Shown piece after piece: positions 33,985 to 47,472 of a DNA stretch of 64,000 nucleotides. The DNA lies in assembly GCA_029718625.1 (NCBI GenBank), contig CM056389.1, forward strand, positions 17,884,601-17,948,600. The letters are read 5' to 3'. The stretch is from Synaphobranchus kaupii. Lineage: Eukaryota; Chordata; Actinopteri; Anguilliformes; Synaphobranchidae. Positions within the stretch are counted from its first letter, which is position 1, and each line of letters opens with the position of its first letter. The notes beneath the pieces were generated by a model. The model was given only the letters and a program-made list of their open reading frames with translations. It was not told the DNA's origin and did not search any database. A program made the translations under genes and the position numbers.

Positions 33985-34113
33985 CACACACATACACACA
34001 TACACACACACAAACGCACACATGCGCCCACACTCACACACTCGCACGCACGCACGCGCGCACACACACACACACACACGCGCGCGCGCACGCACACACA
34101 CACACGCGCGCGT

Positions 34114-34150
<37 letters not shown>

Positions 34151-34275
34151 TACACGCGCGCGAACACACACGTGCGCACATGACGCACACGTGCGCACAT
34201 GACGCACACGTGCGCACATGACGCACACGCGCACACACGCACGCACGCACGCACACACACACACACACACACACA
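33985..34275. repeat. Compound CA/CG-rich microsatellite with a 19-bp higher-order repeat
   Basis: Alternating purine-pyrimidine CA, CGCA and CGCG throughout. Within it, cacgtgcgcacatgacgca is repeated three times exactly (34169-34225). Such tracts can adopt Z-DNA. Confidence 0.95.
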
Positions 34276-35584
34276 CCATATTGAGCAGGTTTCTAAAAGA
34301 TAGGTAATTAGCACAAGGCACACTACCCATCAGTATTCCTCAAGACGACACAATGAAGCTAACATGATAACCTCAGTTCAGTGGATTTCTTCATCTAAGG
34401 AACATTGGCAGATGATAGCAGTCTCTAAATAATCATGTCATGGGGATATACTACAAGGTGCATGTCTTCAAACAGCAATCAAACATTAAGTCAGTATTAG
34501 GCTAGCATTTATTCTCTGTCTAGATGGCTCATGATTTATTTTTGTATAGAACTTTGTTTCCTAACGGCCCATTGTCATAAATAGACATACTTCACATAAC
34601 AGCTAATTTATAACTAACTCAAAATATAGTCATCCAAAATTACATGCCAATTAAAGTGCAATTCTCACCTTGAAGAGGAACGGTAAGCCTTTCCAGACTC
34701 ATGTATTGGGGATGAAAAGTAAGGCTTTTTATGAGCATGAGATCTTAGGCAGGGTGACTGCTGAACTTGATTTAATGGAACGTCATAATATTTTCAACAA
34801 GAGCCATCCATCACAAAAGAGGCCTTTTGATTTGATCAGATGTGGTCTGGTGCAATTGAGACAATATGTTTAATGCTGACCATACTGGCAGAATAACATA
34901 GTTGTATTGTATATAAAAAATGTTTTTGAAGCTCCTCTTGTGAAGCTGAGTTAAACACAGAACATATTTTTAAGGGAAATAGACAAATCAGCCAACACTT
35001 ACATGAGTGTTTTTAAGTTCTAAGAAAAAATAATACTGATTACGTATTGTTTTTTCAAATTTCTATGCCAAAATTAAAACCTGGTCACAATTCACCCTTT
35101 TTCATTCTTTTCGATCAGTAGGTTAAGCTCATCTTCACCTATGTCAAACCACCTCTCTAACAGCACGGCAGAGCACTTACAAAGTCACTTGAGCATGTCA
35201 AAATGCAATTCTTTTGAAAATCACCCCAGTCACATATAGACTGATAATTCTAAGCCCGAGCATAATGTGAAGCGAGCAATCAACAGGCACTGAAGCATCA
35301 CTTCTTCCTGAGAAATGAACAAATCAAGCCCCCGTTCGCAATCAAGTGAACGGAGCCTTCTGGCTCCACTTTGGTAATCAAGCCCAACGAATAATCAACC
35401 CGATGGATTGCTGGGACATGCTGAGAAATTCCTTTGCTTGTTTTGCCATCATTAACTTAAAAAAAAAGTGACCTCTGTCTCATTTGTGAAGGAGAATATC
35501 GCCAATCTCGCTCGCTCCGTGAGTAAGACTGTCATGTCAGCCCTCTTCTGTGGAACATAAAGTAATGTATTTATGTAATTTTGA
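34276..35584. other. Intron sequence without recognised features
   Basis: AT-rich; no exon or repeat recognised. Confidence 0.5.
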
Positions 35585-35850
35585 GTGTAGAACTTGGACT
35601 GAATTCAGGATTAACAAAACATTGCAAACTGTTTCATAAACGGAACGGCGCTGCATTCAACATCCAGTTATAGAGTGCTTTTTTCTATGGCTCTTCAGTG
35701 TCCTGTTTTAAAATAACACCTGTTTAGGTCATTTTGATTGTTGAAACTTGGCTGTGTACCAGTTCAGAAAAAAACCAAAACATTGTGAACTGTTATATAA
35801 ATGGAAAAGGCGCTGTGCTGAATGTCTAGTGGTAGCACTAGTATGGCTGC
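35585..35850. repeat. Diverged tandem duplication
   Basis: aacttggactgaattcagga, acaaaacattgcaaactgtt and aacggcgctgcattcaac (about 35590-35663) recur as aacttggctgtgtaccagtt, ccaaaacattgtgaactgtt and aaaggcgctgtgctgaatg (about 35744-35822). Offset is about 155 bp. Confidence 0.55.
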
Positions 35851-36001
35851 TGATAAGAAAATTGCATGTGACCAGATTTTAGAAGTCACACCTTGCTCCT
35901 CACTCATTCTGTAAGCCCAACAAACAGGAAAAAAACAAATATCTTCTTTAAGAATGTTGCCAACGGTGAAAAGTAACACTTAAAACAACTTCGCAAACAA
36001 A

Positions 36002-36392
<391 letters not shown>

Positions 36393-36672
36393 TAAAAATT
36401 GACGTTTTGCATCTTGTGAACACTGTATCGGTTACACTCCCAGCACATCCACCAAATGGGAAGAAGCACATCTTAAAGATCGTTGCAATATGTCCCATCC
36501 GTTTAGGGTAACTGTAGGGGAGGCGCATAGCGAAATGTACCCGAAACGGAAACCCCGATCCGGAACCCTCAGCTCTCTGTAAGCCATCCACTCCTCCCTC
36601 GCCCTTGACTGCAGCTGACATAGCGAGGAGGCAGTTTCGGTGATGTGCGGAACATAGGGCCAGGATACTCAC

Positions 36673-36817
36673 GGGTCATTGCGAGTCTCCGCACGCGGCT
36701 TCTCCTGGCGGCAGTAGACCACAAGCAGAGTGAAGGCCAGGCCGATGATGAGCCCAACGGCAACGATCCCTCCCAGAATGCCGATTAGCCCGGGAGCAGA
36801 CTGTGCCAGTGGTTTCT
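36673..36817 (-). CDS. Transmembrane exon of an ITIM-bearing type I receptor
   Basis: On the minus strand, tcctcctccaaacag (acceptor ending 36818) is followed by 145 bases and a consensus donor gtgagt (36672-36667). After AG, which completes a codon started upstream, the frame reads KPLAQSAP, a hydrophobic stretch of about 25 residues beginning GLIGILGGIVAVGLIIGLAF, and then the basic stop-transfer YCRQEKPRAETRND. The last two bases, CC, are completed by exon 19274-19367. The Gly/Ile/Val-rich membrane span and phase 1 entry are typical of an immunoglobulin-superfamily protein, where Ig-domain exons end in phase 1. Nectin-, CEACAM-, PECAM- and SIRP-type proteins share this plan, and I cannot choose between them. 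No Ig-domain exon was found upstream in the window. Confidence 0.78.
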
Positions 36818-38588
36818 CTGTTTGGAGGAGGACACGTTATGTATTATTTATGCATATTTGTCTCGTTCATTTACTGATTCAGTGTTTAACTTCTTAAAAT
36901 TTTCATGAATTAATATGCCGTATTTGACACCTTTATATCTAAACAGAACAAGTGCACAGCACTCTCGGTGATATCAAGATTCATACTTCAGTGCTTAACG
37001 GTATGGTGTGCACTGACGTTTCAGCACCCGCTTTTATCAGTGTGCCAGAGCAACCATGAGAAATGAGTCAAAACAATCTGAAAACATATCGCGAATAGAC
37101 ATACAAGCAAACAAGCGACATACCCTGAAACGTGAACAGAGTTAGCGATGTTAAATACAAACACGCAATTGTGCCATTAACAATTGAATAATTGTGCACT
37201 TATTCCAAAATAAATTGTTGAGTGCGGCCATTTTGGTCTGTAAGTTATAGGTGTAATTTCAGCGCCCACATTTTTTTAATTTCTCCAGTTGAGCACCTTT
37301 TCTTCCCATTCGTTTCACCCGTTTTTCAGCCGTGCTTCTTTTGTTTGTCCCATACAGGATATCTATCAGTTGATTGAATGAGTCAGTGGCCATTTCATTT
37401 AAAACATTTTTTTTTTTGAAGCCATGGAGACAAAGGCTGGACCGAAATTGGCCATACATTAATAATAAGCAGTGGGCTCCGTTTGGAATTTCATTTGTGG
37501 TCACATGGTGTCAGCTCAAACAGGTGCTAATGATGTGGCTTTTTAGCTTGTTATTAGCAGGTGGGTTAGACTGTAATTTAATTCCAAGCACAGTCAATTT
37601 ATTTTCACCTCTGTCCTTGGAGTAAGTGAGTCGTCCCAGTCGCTTACCTCACATTTACTGAGACTAGAAAGCCTTGTCAAGTGCGATCAGAGGATCGCAT
37701 TGTGTGAATACTGAAGTAGTCTCAACGTTTGTTTGTTTTCTTTTTTTACAACAGGCGTTTGCATGTAGCAATTTGTTATTATTTCAGAACTACATCAAAA
37801 ATAGCTGGAGATACACACACTTCACATTATAAAAAAGATTTGTACATTGTAAACTTCAAAGAGAGAGAGGCCGGGAACGACAGCCAGCCAACCCTTTTGT
37901 CCTGGAAACACCTGCCCCGGTCTTCAGTGCATTTAAATGTGAAGGCATAATCAATCTGAGACAGCCATCTCCAGGGCAAGGCCCGGAGCTCCATTACATC
38001 CCTCTGTGGAAGCTTCCGGGACACTGTTTGCATAGTATCAAGTCACACGGCAGGACAAAGAGTCCAGGCTGTTTGGTCAAAATGCGATGAATGGCTTCTT
38101 TAAAAAAATAAATAAACAAAAAAACGAGCTCATAAAAGGGCACTCCACAGCAATGTGCGTGGTGCCTCTACTTTGCAAGCAGGCCTGCCGTTCTGATGCT
38201 AACTGCACTCATCGTAGGGAGGTAAACAGCCTTCCTTTGGCTGGAGCAGTTTACAATGCATTCTTCATAAAGGTGATTTTGTGACCATTCAATTTCCATC
38301 CCTTGCGATGTTGCGATTTTGTGATTTCAGCGGTTTGTGACCGGGTTCGCTTAGCACACCACACACTGCACCCTGACTCAGTTTGGTACCTGACCCCATA
38401 GTTTTCAATAAATGTGTTAAGGAGGATATTTACCATTTTAATCATATTGGGTAAAAGTAGAGACAGACTGGCACACCACATGACATTTCTGCAAAGTGTT
38501 TCTCAAAGGAATGCTTCGGAAGCTTGATTCTTCTGATCCAGCATTTTTGTATTCCTGAGAGTAACACTGATGTTCTCCGCTACTGTAC
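36818..38588. other. Presumed upstream intron of the receptor; no exon recognised
   Basis: I looked on the minus strand for an Ig-domain exon (Asp-x-Gly-x-Tyr-x-Cys with phase 1 donor) and did not find one. Confidence 0.45.
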
Positions 38589-38637
38589 GCCACTATAGAT
38601 AAGAGTCTGCCAAGTGATTGTACTGTAATGTAATGAG
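38589..38637 (+). mobile_element. L2/V-SINE 3' tail remnant
   Basis: gccactatagataagagtct, gccaagtgattgtactgtaa and tgtaatg fit the conserved tail (ctttggataagagcgtctgc, caaatgactgtaa) with a TGTAA end. Confidence 0.75.
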
Positions 38638-38783
38638 AGATGCTCTCCCTCCATTCCTTCAATTGAATAAAACTGAATATACTCTCTCATATATTTATTA
38701 GGACCCAATAAACAGTAATACTTTTCCACAACGGGCCTTGCTTAAGTACTGTTCTAAAATGTAGTTGTTTTTTTGCAATCTGA

Positions 38784-38858
38784 AATTAACCCAAAGGTTA
38801 CTGGTTCAATTCCCAGTGCTGGCATGGCTGTTACTCCCTTGAACCTTTCAGATATTTA
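38784..38858 (+). mobile_element. V-SINE head fragment
   Basis: aaaggttactggttcaattc (B-box) followed by ccagtgctggcatggctgtt and actcccttgaac matches the V-SINE head/core junction. It may be part of the same insertion as 38589-38637, rearranged. Confidence 0.65.
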
Positions 38859-39235
38859 AACAGCGTGGGAGGAGGGGTCTAGTGATATTATGGGACGCAC
38901 AGGAACAAACAAGGTTCACACGTTCACGAACACACAAATCATAACAAGTGCACACACACCACGCACACACACACACGCATGCATGCTGTGTTTGAGGGAC
39001 ATCATTTATATTTTCCCAGACTTCAAATCTCACTGGCTTATGATCACAAAGGATAAAGGATGGGAACGGCTATGTATAATGGGCTTAAGAAGGTGATTTC
39101 AGGACAGTGCTTCTAGCCTCAACAATAAATACGGGAAAAATTCATTAATTGTGAGTTTTTTTTTTTTTTTACAGCACTTGTTCAACACTTTCCATTTATT
39201 GTGGGTGAAATTAAAATATCCCATCACTGGAATTA

Positions 39236-39395
39236 AACAGATGCTCTCGTCAATACAGTCGGGCACATTCTGAATCGATTCAAGTTAAGTACCTTTACTC
39301 AAGGGTACGGCGGCAGTACCCCCGAGGAAGTGAACCTGCAACCTTGCGGTTACAAGCCCTACCCCGTCCATAACCAGGTCCCTACTGTAACAAGA
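39236..39395 (-). mobile_element. V-SINE-related element, minus orientation
   Basis: cagatgctctcgtcaataca (tail), ttaagtacctttactcaagg and gtacggcggcagtacccccg (core), then aacctgcaaccttgcggtta and caagccctac (B-box side) and ccataaccaggtccctactg (head) run in reverse order of the + strand copies. Confidence 0.75.
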
Positions 39396-42300
39396 TCCAC
39401 TCAAACACTGGCCAATCAACCACGCCGCTGGCCAAATCAACCAACTTATCATAAATACAACGCAGGTTGAAATGTAAGTGTAATCAGTGACTCGTTGCCA
39501 CTGACATGCATAGTACTGAATTATAGAATAGCAGCTGGGAGTGAGTGATCAAGGCCTATTCCAACCAAGGAGACTAGATTAGCACGGGTTCCTGGTTAGA
39601 CCACAGGAAGTTGAACCTTCAGACCCCCTACTGATGAACAGACTAATTGATTTAAGAGAGGCAGACAGTGGCTTCCTTAAATCAATCACATCATTTTGAA
39701 TATACATTTACGTTTCCCGCCTGTAGAAAACAAAGCCCGAAAATGGTTTTTAAAGTCATCCATTTCACAGAACAGGATTCAGAGTAACTCCGCTCAATCC
39801 AGAGTGCAATTCATGTATCTCTGACAACTGCCATTCCTGGAAATAAACATCATTTTCACCAAGTTGGAGAGACATGCTTTTTTCTTACACTACCCATTAT
39901 ACCACGCTGCCATCCCAATATCTTTGTTGTGACAAATGAAGGCTCTCTGCCATTGCACAGTTCATGAATTTTCAGAAACTTCAGCTGAATCTCCTAAGGA
40001 GGCATATAATTACATTAGTCAAGCAATTTACTTCATATTATCCAATAATACAGCTGTGTGTTTACTGAGGCAATTTAACATTTCAACTTTGTTTAATTAG
40101 AACAACAGTGCTACAGAAAGCATCCAAAGAAGCATCCAGAACTTCTCATTCCTACGCCACGCTGGCACAGATAAGAAGCCCACTACTAAGGCATAGCGAG
40201 AAGACTACTGTAATGCACCTAACCATCAGTAGGGGGGGCTGTGACCATCATTGCTGAGCTGCGGTAAATGTCTCTGCAAGTTACTCTTCAGCTTTGCTGA
40301 TAGTCAAATTAAGTTGCACATCTACCACAGAAGTTACAATATCCGGACACACATTATGAATGGCCTGCTGCAACAGAGATGTCGGTTTATAATTGAGCAA
40401 GATGTGTAACTGTATAAGTGCTAGGAAATATAGTGCAACATGCAGTTTCCGAACATTTAATTGAAAACATTTCTCGGGCTCAATCGCAGGCAGACATGAA
40501 CACAGGCGGTGCTTGCATCGCCGCGGTTACAGACAGAAAGAGATGAGGTCAGCCCTGGAGTCTACAGCAATGCACAAACGCCCTGCTCCCTTTAATGGAA
40601 AGGCCAATCCCATGAGCCTCTGGCTGCATCTCAGTTGTAGCCTTGGTTGCCTCTTACAAGACAAGGTCCCTGTCCAAGAGGGATTTGAAACCACCTTTCT
40701 GCTCCAATGATGTGATGCCCAAAATTAATAATAGACAGAGGACCACACAGTTATTTGGGGCTCCTCTTGTAAGGTCAGCCAAGAGAATACAGTGGGCAAT
40801 TCACCTGTTCAATCTGACTGCATCCCATTACTGAGTCAAAGAGTTATTTGAATAACTTTCATCTTTCAGAAACCAGGACAATTTCTGTAGGTGACTGACA
40901 ATTTTCTAAGGAGCATCTATCTACCACCAGGATTCAGAACAAACTTCTCCAGTCATAGGCTACATCTTGTTTAGCAACATGTTTTGTTGAAACTTCTCAG
41001 CGATTTGCCAGAGTGTTTTAAAAAAATGTACTGCCCTCTAAAGTTGAAGCATGTCAAGTACATATTTGACCCAGGGCGATTGTAGTCCTCAGTGAGAGGG
41101 CTATATACAGGCAAGATGCTCAGGTTTTTCACACACAGTTCTCTAGTCCTCAAGCTTTTATAAATGTTTATATTCAACATGGGCCAGATGATTTGGGATT
41201 TCAGCTGAATGTAGGACTGAAATGTTTGAGCGCTAACATCTGCAGCCGCTAACCCCGACCCTATTCCCCCATTAGCGTGGGGAAGTAAAGATTTGACGAG
41301 TTAAAAACTTAATTAACCCTAATGGGCTTTTAGTTAGCGCACATGCAGTCGTAATGACATGTACATGTGACCAAACGCGCCATTAAACCCCACGCAAGCT
41401 AGGTTAATGCAGGACCTTCTGCGACTCTGGGCCTCGGGTCACGCCGTTTGGACGCGATATCTGTCACGCGCGAGATGAAAAGCAATTCGCGGCACCGTAA
41501 TACACCCGTACTACAGCGCACTATTTATCAATCCGCAGCCTCGGATGAAGCCGTGCTAGCCAGTCCGAGGCAAGCGGAGCCGCGGAAATCTATGATCCAG
41601 AGAAATCGATACAGTCCTTTGAACGTATGGCCATGGATTGAGGTGCCAGCAAATTCAATTAGTTCTAGAGCCGGTATTACTGTAGTGGGGATCCGCGTGT
41701 GCCGGCAGATTAAATTAAATCTAGAGAATGTATTGCCGGGGAAATTGAAAGCCGGGAAATTCTATTAATTCCTGAGAAAGCACTGCTGTGACTCTCTCAC
41801 GGATAACACATTCTACTAAATAAAACTCTGTAAAGGCAATATGCCCAGCTCAGACATCTTCATTAGCCCTCAGACTTTAGAATCAAACAGGGGCTCCTGC
41901 TAAAGGCGACAGGTTTGGGAGGCGCTCCCTGCCTCAAAGGAACAGGCACAATAGCCCCCAAAACCTCGTGGAAACCCCTGCGTGAGAGACGATGGTGGGG
42001 GTTAGCTTCTGTAGCCATGGACCAGAGTCGGACAGTGGTCCATTCGTTCTGATGAAGCAACAGTGTAGCACGACTGAGGATGGGTGTTACCGCTTTACCG
42101 TAATCCGACACCGGCGTTCCCGGCGCCCGCCCGACGACTGTAAATATTGTTCGGCGCGACGGTGGCCGTCGACGCGCTTCCCTAGCTTCCCCGCCGAAGC
42201 AATGGGCCGTTTCCCCAGGTCGCGCGGTAAGAGCTGTCCCCCTCCCCTGCGGCCGCTCGGCACGTCGTGATCAATAGGGCCTTGATAGACCGGCGGTGGG

Positions 42301-44615
42301 CGTGTGACTCCGGGGAGACGCGGAGCGCGGCTAACAACCGATCCGTCTGCCTGACAGCCGTTCCCCGTCAACGGGGTCCACTCCCACGCGTGTGCCTCTC
42401 AATCACAGCATCCGCTGCCCGAGACACTTTAACAGACTTGGCCGTGACGCGCAGTACAAGCGCACCGTTAGCCAGAGCCGTATAGCGGTAGGGAGATCCA
42501 CATTCTTTTCCTATACGGCCAAGAATTTCCCTCCGACAGATCAAGTCATTAGACTCTCCATTCAGTATCTATGCCTCTCAGTTAAATGAGTCTTGGGGTA
42601 AATCCCAATGCGATTCAATCGATTCAGGAATTGAATAGAAATATACCCATGGAACATTCTGGCCCTATTTGTTAATTGAATTTAAGTACATTCCCTGAAT
42701 TTGAAATGGGATTGGCCCCAAAGCTGTTATACACACAAAAACAATTATTTCAGTAATTCCATGATTTATTTAAACGCAGGTTTTTTAAATGGCATATATT
42801 AGATGTTTAATTATTATTAGAATAAACATGTTAGAATAAAGTTTATTGTGACCTTGTAAATTTTTTATATTTACAAAAGGCTTCCAAACGCATGCAGCTT
42901 CCTTTCGGCCTGGCTCTGCATCTCATCAGTGCAGGCCAAAATTTACAAACAGAAAGAAAAAATAAAAATCAATGCAGAAAAGAGGGAGGAAAAAAGCCCC
43001 CCCACCCCGAACCACCCACCACCCTGCAGTGTAGAAATACCAGGAAAGCGAGTGAAGTCTACGCTGGTGTTAGCACCACTTTCAGACCCTTCCGTCAGGC
43101 CCACACTCCCGTGAGCTCCCCCTGGGGCTGCGGGCGCTGTGAGATTGCCATTGATTTTCAATCAGTGCCGAGCTTCACGGCCTCTCGGGAGCGCACTTCC
43201 GTCAGACGTCTGACGCGGTCCATCATCGCTGACAGTTGGAAGGCGTGCGCCTTTTAAAATCCATCCGTGTCGGGACCCCGGGTCCCCCGGCCCGCGTGAC
43301 CTCTTCGGAGGTGACCCGGCGCGTCGCCCCCTCCTGGATGCTACTCTATTCTGGCAGTCTACCTGTGGGACACTGGTGTAATAAACGCAGTGCGGTGCCA
43401 GGCCAGGCCAGGCCGGGCCCACAGAAATATGTGGCTGGCCCGTTCAGACCTCATACGTCCCCAGAGGCAGGAGCATTGCACTGTCGAAGCAGCTACCTGG
43501 CCTTTTAAGTTTCTTTCACAACTTCAGAGGAGGTCGGCCCAAAATCTACTGGAATGAATTCAAGAAATGACGGAAGAAGCAAACCGAAGGGAAGCCTGCC
43601 CGTGAAGAAAACACACATTTTGACGCGATTGGAGTGAACAGAGGCCTACTTTTCAAGCTGTGTTTCCATTACTATGAATTTATGTAAGTTTCAAATGTTC
43701 ACATTTTAAATGCCCATGACCATTTCCAGCACAATCTCTTGAAGGGAAATATAAGGCAAGGCCCCCGGCTTGGGTTTGTTATCAATGGCTCATTGATATG
43801 GAAGAGAAGCAGCGTGGCAGGGTTCGAGGTATTCCACTGCACACGCTCTTTGCAGAATTGCCAATTTTCTCATTAATAACAAACTATGATTTACAAATAT
43901 AGAGGGGAAAAAACAAGGACTGTGAACAGAGAATAAACCATTCTATCCTATCTCTGTCCATCGAGCTGGTCTTCGGAGTCCCACTTCACATTAAACCTGA
44001 AATGGAAAAATCTGCGTTTGCCCAACTTTGTCAAATGTTCTTGGTGGAATCTTTAATTAAGAGCAGATAAGCAATTGCAATATCCCATTTCCTGAACAGA
44101 AAAGTCGGAGACCTTTCAATACTGTGGCACTGCCTTCATTCTGGGGCCTGGAATGTTTTTTTTCAGTGAGGTTAGAGGAGGGTCTTCTTAGGGAAAATGG
44201 ATTTCTGTGGAGCGTACCGATCGAATTAACCTCGAGTGATTGACTGAAAGGCAAATGAGTGCAACCAAATTGAAAGAAATATTATCAGCTTTTTCTCATG
44301 CCAATACCATTCTAGACATGAATCCTGAGAGATTAGGAGGAAATTGGCTAATTAGTGCTAATTTTTACATTATCCTATACAAGTATCCATTTTGGATTCC
44401 TGTTTGTGTACAAGGAACACTGAAATATTCAAAAGAAAGTAATAAAAATTACTTGAAATCTAATTTGAAACTAGGAGATGCTTTTTTAAGTACTGTAAGA
44501 AGTGTGACATTTACTGCAAAATTTTGGGTTGAGTACCTTGATGAAGAGGATAGCAGCAGTTCTTCCTGAGACATGTAGCTACAGCCGTCTGGTTAAACGT
44601 TAACTTGCTAAACCA
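39396..44615. other. Unassigned non-coding DNA with GC-rich patches
   Basis: CpG- and GC-richer blocks occur at about 41420-41640, 42080-42490 and 43060-43500. Each carries overlapping ORFs on both strands but no recognisable domain, Ig motif or good splice pair, so I leave them unassigned; they could be regulatory. The rest is AT-rich. Confidence 0.45.
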
Positions 44616-44768
44616 GGGGGGTATTCCACAAAGCAGGATTACTGAGTTAGCTGCAAAACTGCGCTGAGTAAAACCCTGAGCCCTCCCAAATCTGAAGGAA
44701 AAAGAGCCGTTCCAGGTTTTACTCAGCGCAGTTATCCAACTCCATAATCCTGCTTTGTGAAATACACC
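44616..44768. mobile_element. MITE with (G)nTATTCCACAAAGCAGGATTA end
   Basis: The left gtattccacaaagcaggatt pairs with the right aatcctgctttgtgaaatac. Inside, gcgctgagtaaaaccctgag pairs with caggttttactcagcgc. The unit is about 153 bp and related to 46056-46235. Confidence 0.85.
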
Positions 44769-46055
44769 ATTGGTCAGAATTCCATCCTTTCCTATAATAT
44801 CATGATGACAACAAGTCGCTACATCTTATAGACTGTTGTATTTGACCCGGATGTAAGCATTCACAATGGCTCAGAACGTTTACGTGTGCGTGTGCGTGTG
44901 TGTGTGCGCGCATGTGCGTCTGCGTGTCTGTCCGCAGCAGAAGTCAGTCAACTTTTCTATGCCATAATCAAGCAACCCCTCCCACATTGAAGACTCTCTA
45001 ATTTCAGTGGAAATATGATCATTCTCACTGCCCACTGTTTATAGCAAATGCTACAAGGCTAAAAGGCTGTCCATCAAATTACAGAAATTACTAGGCCACA
45101 GACAAGCACAGCAATGTCTGCAGTACTAGCAGAGTACTGAAAATGCAAGGCATATTAACCACCTATATAAAATAGACAATATTTAACATATAAGCCACTT
45201 GTTTTGGCCATAGGGACAAAGGGCTACAAACTGAAATCAGACTGGAGACAAAACTTTTTTTATAAGATATTTAGAGCTTTAGCACTTGGTAGATCTGTTT
45301 GCAATTAAGTCTGATGAGTTTTTTTTTTCATGTGCCTTCTAGTTTTCTTAATATGAGCAAAATACCACAGACCCCAATAAACAGAAATGTGGTTTAATGA
45401 AGTTCATAAATCCTTGTTATGCGGTGCCAGCTCTGAGCAGCACGGGGCGATTTACCCCTGCTGGGTCCAGAATCTTATTAAGATGGAAGTTCCCTGGGCT
45501 GTCTCTGCAGGGAAAATGGCTTCCCTTTATTTTTATATACAGTAGCTCACAAGAATTAGAGGCGGCCCTGCGTTGCTCATGGCCATCCATTCAGAGACGC
45601 GGATTTGACGCTCGCCCGGCCTACCTCAGCGCCGCTCCTCAGACAGAGCGGCTCGCCATTAGCGCCGGGGCCCTCGCGGGAGACGGTCGTGATCGGGCCC
45701 AATTGTTGTTTTACAGCGTTCCACGCAGGGCAGCACTTCATTACAGACAAATTGCCAACACCTGGATTGTGTGTATTAAGACATAAACGAGCCATTATGG
45801 TCCTAATTCTCTGGAAACAGCAGGGAGGTCACGGAGACCACCTGCGGCCATGGTAGCCCGCCATTTCTCCGTGGAAAAAAAACTAGAACAAAAACAACAA
45901 CAGAAAATGCATAAATGTTCCTGACTGCTGATAATACTTGCAACCTTTGTTGGATTGTGAGTTTGACAGTGGAATTTTCCCACACGAGCAACAAACACAA
46001 AACCTTGTGGGGTAGTAAAGTTTCCTGATCTGTTGTTTCTAAAATGGCGCCTTCA
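44769..46055. other. Unassigned sequence; GT-rich patch at 44880-44927
   Basis: A GC-richer block at 45400-45860 has ORFs on both strands without recognisable domains. No gene is supported. Confidence 0.45.
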
Positions 46056-46235
46056 GGGGGGTATACTACGAAGCAGGATTACTTAGTTAACTGTATGTTC
46101 CCAGAACTTCCCTGAATAAAACCCTGAACAGCTCTTTTTATTTCGGTCCGTGTTCCATATTTGGGAGGGTTCCAGGTTTTACTCAGTGCAGTTATCCAGC
46201 TAACTAGGTAATCCTGCTTCATAGTATACCCCCCC
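46056..46235. mobile_element. MITE, second copy of the 44616 family, longer palindrome
   Basis: ggggggtatactacgaagca with ggattac pairs with gtaatcctgcttcatagtat with acccccc. The internal ggttttactcagtgcagtta is shared with the first copy. The unit is 180 bp with nearly symmetrical G/C-run ends. Confidence 0.85.
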
Positions 46236-46552
46236 AGGTTAAAGGTATGCAATGTAGTTTTAGAACACTGATGGCGATAGAGAGCAAATGGTTCGACGAA
46301 GGTTGTGTATCCGTTTTTTGAAAATGGTCATTAGTGCTCTGCCTGTGGCTTCACAGTATTACCGAACACGTTGCGAGTCAAACATACTTCGCCCTTTGTA
46401 GACGCCCACAGGGCCAATTGCATATTCTGTATTAACCTCTAAGCTTGAAAGCCCACATGACCTTGTAATCAGCCGAGGCGCCTGAACATTGTGCATAAAA
46501 TGTTTGCGTAGAATGAGGCACTCCATCACGTGCGGACGCTGCACTCCCAGTG

Positions 46553-46880
46553 AATACATGACATTACAATGCATTACATCACGCTACATTCATTAAACAG
46601 ATGCCCTTTATCCAGAGCGACTTGACGGAGAGTGCATCTGCATAAGTTATATGAGCGGCAGTGATACAGACTGGGCTAGCAAGCTAACGACACTTAGGCC
46701 AGAGATGGTGCACATGCAACGCTGCTAAATCGCTAACTTGGGTTAACAATCCAACCCAATACCACGACTCAGCGCTACCACAAGCGATATTACATCTACC
46801 ATAGCAATCACCAAAGTAATTAAATGGCAGATTTACAATACAAGGTCTACAATCTGAAGAGGTGGGTCTTCAGTCCGCAT
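46553..46880 (-). mobile_element. L2/SINE-related element, minus orientation
   Basis: gaatacatgacattacaatg and cattacatcacgctacattc lead into attaaacagatgccctttat and ccagagcgacttgacgg, the reverse of the L2-type tail. Further in, aagaggtgggtcttcagtcc (46857) is a block often seen in such fish repeats. Confidence 0.65.
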
Positions 46881-47472
46881 CAGACGATGTCCAGTTAAAT
46901 ACCGTATGAAAGAGCGTTAACCGAATGGATGACGGCGTCAAGGTCGTAAAGGTCGTGCGTCGGTACTCTCGTCCAGTCACTGTGTGCGCCTAGGACCTGT
47001 CTTCGCCAGCGCGAGAGGAGAGTCAGAGCCGAAGTTAATATCGCAGCGTGGCGTCGGGAGATTTATCACCAAAGCCATCATACTGATGCCGTCACACCCG
47101 CTCGTGTTGACAGCTCGGTAAATAACGTGCGAGCGCGTCGGCGCGGAGCGACAAACGTTTTCATAAAAAAAGCGATGGAATCGTAAACACAAACCGCAGG
47201 ATAGGAATAAACCTCCAGCCAAGCTTGCAAATGTAAAAATGTGTTCATCTATAACATTCATGACCAGGGAGCTCCTGTCAACACTTTACAATTAGTACAG
47301 ATTTACAGCACAGGTTCTCCCTGCTCCTCTGTAGCACTCTCCACCTCCAGCACAGTATGTTCTCCGACATCACTGACTGAAAGCGTATGCAACGCAAAAA
47401 CAAGTATTACGGTACACTGTAGGGGAGTTCACCAATCAGAATGAATTGATTCTCTGTGTTTGTGATTTATTT
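46881..47472. other. Unassigned sequence
   Basis: CpG-containing around 46975-47160; no exon or repeat recognised. Confidence 0.45.

Noticed and set aside
36569..36763. 64-residue minus-strand ORF overlapping the transmembrane exon
   Set aside because: It uses a different frame from the hydrophobic, splice-compatible frame of exon 36673-36817.
36673..36817. Naming the receptor as a nectin, CEACAM, PECAM or SIRP
   Set aside because: The membrane segment and tail share general features with each, but no diagnostic ectodomain is in the window and the C-terminus lacks the nectin PDZ ligand.
44240..44569. 109-residue + strand ORF
   Set aside because: AT-rich composition and poly-Ser end; no family resemblance and no splice or promoter support.
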